This document shows, one piece after another, positions 14,370 to 15,363 of a stretch of 15,363 nt of DNA; positions within the stretch are counted from its first letter, which is position 1, and the number at the start of each line of letters is the position of its first letter. The stretch is from positions 1 to 15,363 of the forward strand of contig JAKAMV010000135.1 in assembly GCA_021812735.1 (NCBI GenBank), in the 5' to 3' direction. This DNA comes from Chloroflexota bacterium. Lineage in GTDB: Bacteria > Chloroflexota > Limnocylindria > Limnocylindrales > CSP1-4. A model generated the notes under the pieces. That model saw only the letters and a program-made list of their open reading frames with translations, made no database searches and was not told where the DNA came from. Position numbers and translations under genes: made by a program.

Positions 14370-15326
14370 TCAGCCGCGGTCGGCCAACCTCGCCCGGTCG
14401 AGCAAGACGATGCGGCCGCGCTCCATGCGCAGGAGGCCGTCGCGCTGCAGCTCGCGCAGCGCCCGCGCGACCACCTCCCGACTGGTACCCGCCATCTCCG
14501 CGATCTCGCGCTGCGTGAGCGAGCGCCCGCCGGCCCCGGCACCCACGCCTGGGTGCGGCTCGACCGCCTGGAGCAGCACGCGGGCCACCCGGCTGGTCAC
14601 CTGACGGAAGCGCAGATCCTCGACGAGCGCCACGACGTGCCGCAGCCGTGCGGCGAAGGCGCTCGCCGCCTCGCTCGCCAGGGCCGGCAACGCACGCAGG
14701 ATCTCGTCGCGTCGCTCGAACGGCAGCAGCGCAACCGTGCCCGATTCGAGCACCTGGGCCGTGGCGGGCTCGGGTCCGCCGTCGAAGAACGGCACCTCGT
14801 TGAACGAATCGCCGGGTTGCGCCACCCGCAGGGTCTGTTCACGCCCGTCGGCGTCGCTCGTGTAGATGCGCACCGCACCGGCCTCGACGTACCAGATGCC
14901 GCTCGGCGGATCGCCCTGCCAGAAGAGCACCGTGCCCCGTTCCACGGCACGCCGACGCAGGTAGCGCTCCAGGAGGACCCGCTCCTCCGGCGCGAGGCCG
15001 TCCCCGAACGCCGGGTGCGACGTGCCGCGCGCGACTCGGTCCGCCGGCGGAGGCCATACATCGCCCACCGGGCAGGGCACGCCGCTCGCGGCTGCGTGGG
15101 CGCGGACGACGTAGCGGCGGCGACGGCGGTCGGACGGGTCGTCCACGATCCCCGCGAGGCCCCCCTTCAGGAGCCGTGCCAGGTGATACGAGACGAGCGA
15201 GCGCCCCAGGCCGAGCTCGGCCGCCAGCGCACCGGCGGTGCGGCCCTCGGCGCCCGCTCCGGCGAGGGCGGCGAGGACACGCCGGCGCGTGGGGTCGGCG
15301 AAGAGGCTATACCGGTCAATCTGCAT
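14370..15326 (-). CDS. Crp/Fnr-family regulator with extra N-terminal ArsR-type winged helix
   Basis: A 318-residue predicted transcription factor with two DNA-binding domains. Residues 1-76 are an ArsR-like winged helix: SLFADPTRRRVLAAL, ALAAELGLGRSLVSYHLARL and a wing DDPSDRRRRRYVV. After a Pro-rich linker (80-108), residues 113-210 form a cyclic-nucleotide-binding-type sensor domain with GTVLFWQGDPPSGIWYVEAG and GDSFNEVPFFDGGPEPATA. Residues 225-260 are the dimer helix and linker. A Crp-type helix-turn-helix follows (268-305, SLTQREIAEMAGTSREVVAR). The arginine that binds cAMP phosphate in Crp is missing (P187-A188), and only one cysteine (C85) is present, so it is neither a cAMP receptor nor an Fe-S FNR. 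A DNR-like haem/NO sensor is possible. It heads the ferredoxin-DUF2249-NnrS operon, probably controlling it. Confidence 0.88.
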   Translation of the reverse strand: MQIDRYSLFADPTRRRVLAALAGAGAEGRTAGALAAELGLGRSLVSYHLARLLKGGLAGIVDDPSDRRRRRYVVRAHAAASGVPCPVGDVWPPPADRVARGTSHPAFGDGLAPEERVLLERYLRRRAVERGTVLFWQGDPPSGIWYVEAGAVRIYTSDADGREQTLRVAQPGDSFNEVPFFDGGPEPATAQVLESGTVALLPFERRDEILRALPALASEAASAFAARLRHVVALVEDLRFRQVTSRVARVLLQAVEPHPGVGAGAGGRSLTQREIAEMAGTSREVVARALRELQRDGLLRMERGRIVLLDRARLADRG

Positions 15327-15336
15327 TGACGCAGCG

Positions 15337-15342
15337 ATGGTA
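15337..15342 (-). promoter_or_regulatory. candidate extended -10 box for the regulator gene
   Basis: Minus-strand TACCAT preceded by TG (TGTACCAT) ends 10 nt before ATG 15326, with no Shine-Dalgarno in between. A start 6-8 nt downstream would give a near-leaderless transcript. The window edge cuts off any -35 element. Confidence 0.3.
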
Positions 15343-15363
15343 CAGGAGGCGGCACGGGGCCGC

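Overview
This is a very GC-rich bacterial window with densely packed genes, short or absent intergenic gaps, several ATGA or TGATG stop/start overlaps and some GTG starts. Gene content (a MenA-like UbiA prenyltransferase, a long-chain-alcohol-oxidase-type GMC enzyme with an acyl-CoA dehydrogenase, and an NnrS/DUF2249/Crp cluster) fits an aerobic or facultatively denitrifying member of Chloroflexota (Thermomicrobia-like) or a deep-branching actinobacterium (Thermoleophilia-like). The sequence alone does not decide between them. No rRNA, tRNA, CRISPR array, transposase, integrase or phage gene was seen.

Layout. 1-1955 (+): a UbiA-family prenyltransferase, probably quinone synthesis, 9 bp ahead of a CPBP intramembrane protease. 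1965-5260 (-): a two-gene operon of an acyl-CoA dehydrogenase translationally coupled (ATGA) to a 698-residue GMC oxidoreductase, suggesting oxidation of an alcohol or lipid-like substrate. 5261-5462: a divergent promoter region. 5463-6755 (+): a class III PLP aminotransferase. 6787-8531 (-): a DinB-like protein followed by a ferritin-VIT1 fusion (MbfA-like iron exporter), separated by a tandem 18-bp repeat. 8532-8814: an intergenic region with a large nested palindrome. 8815-11176 (+): an uncharacterised 8-TM protein, a cupin_5 (DUF985) protein and an SDR dehydrogenase. 11177-11276: convergent gap with two GC-rich hairpins.

11277-15326 (-) is the most interesting part. In transcription order it holds a regulator that joins an ArsR-type winged helix to a full Crp/Fnr protein, a 2[4Fe-4S] ferredoxin, two different DUF2249 proteins and a 731-residue NnrS protein. 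The NnrS membrane domain is flanked by two DUF1858-like helical domains and ends in a MIP18 (SufT/PaaD-type) Fe-S-assembly domain. The last four genes overlap or nearly touch. Together they look like a compact nitric-oxide response module that puts NO/haem chemistry, electron transfer and Fe-S repair into one transcription unit. That function is inferred from domain families, not shown by the sequence.

Three genes (7917 -, 8815 +, 15326 -) have no Shine-Dalgarno sequence and a TAnnnT box only 7-10 nt before the start codon, which suggests some leaderless transcripts.
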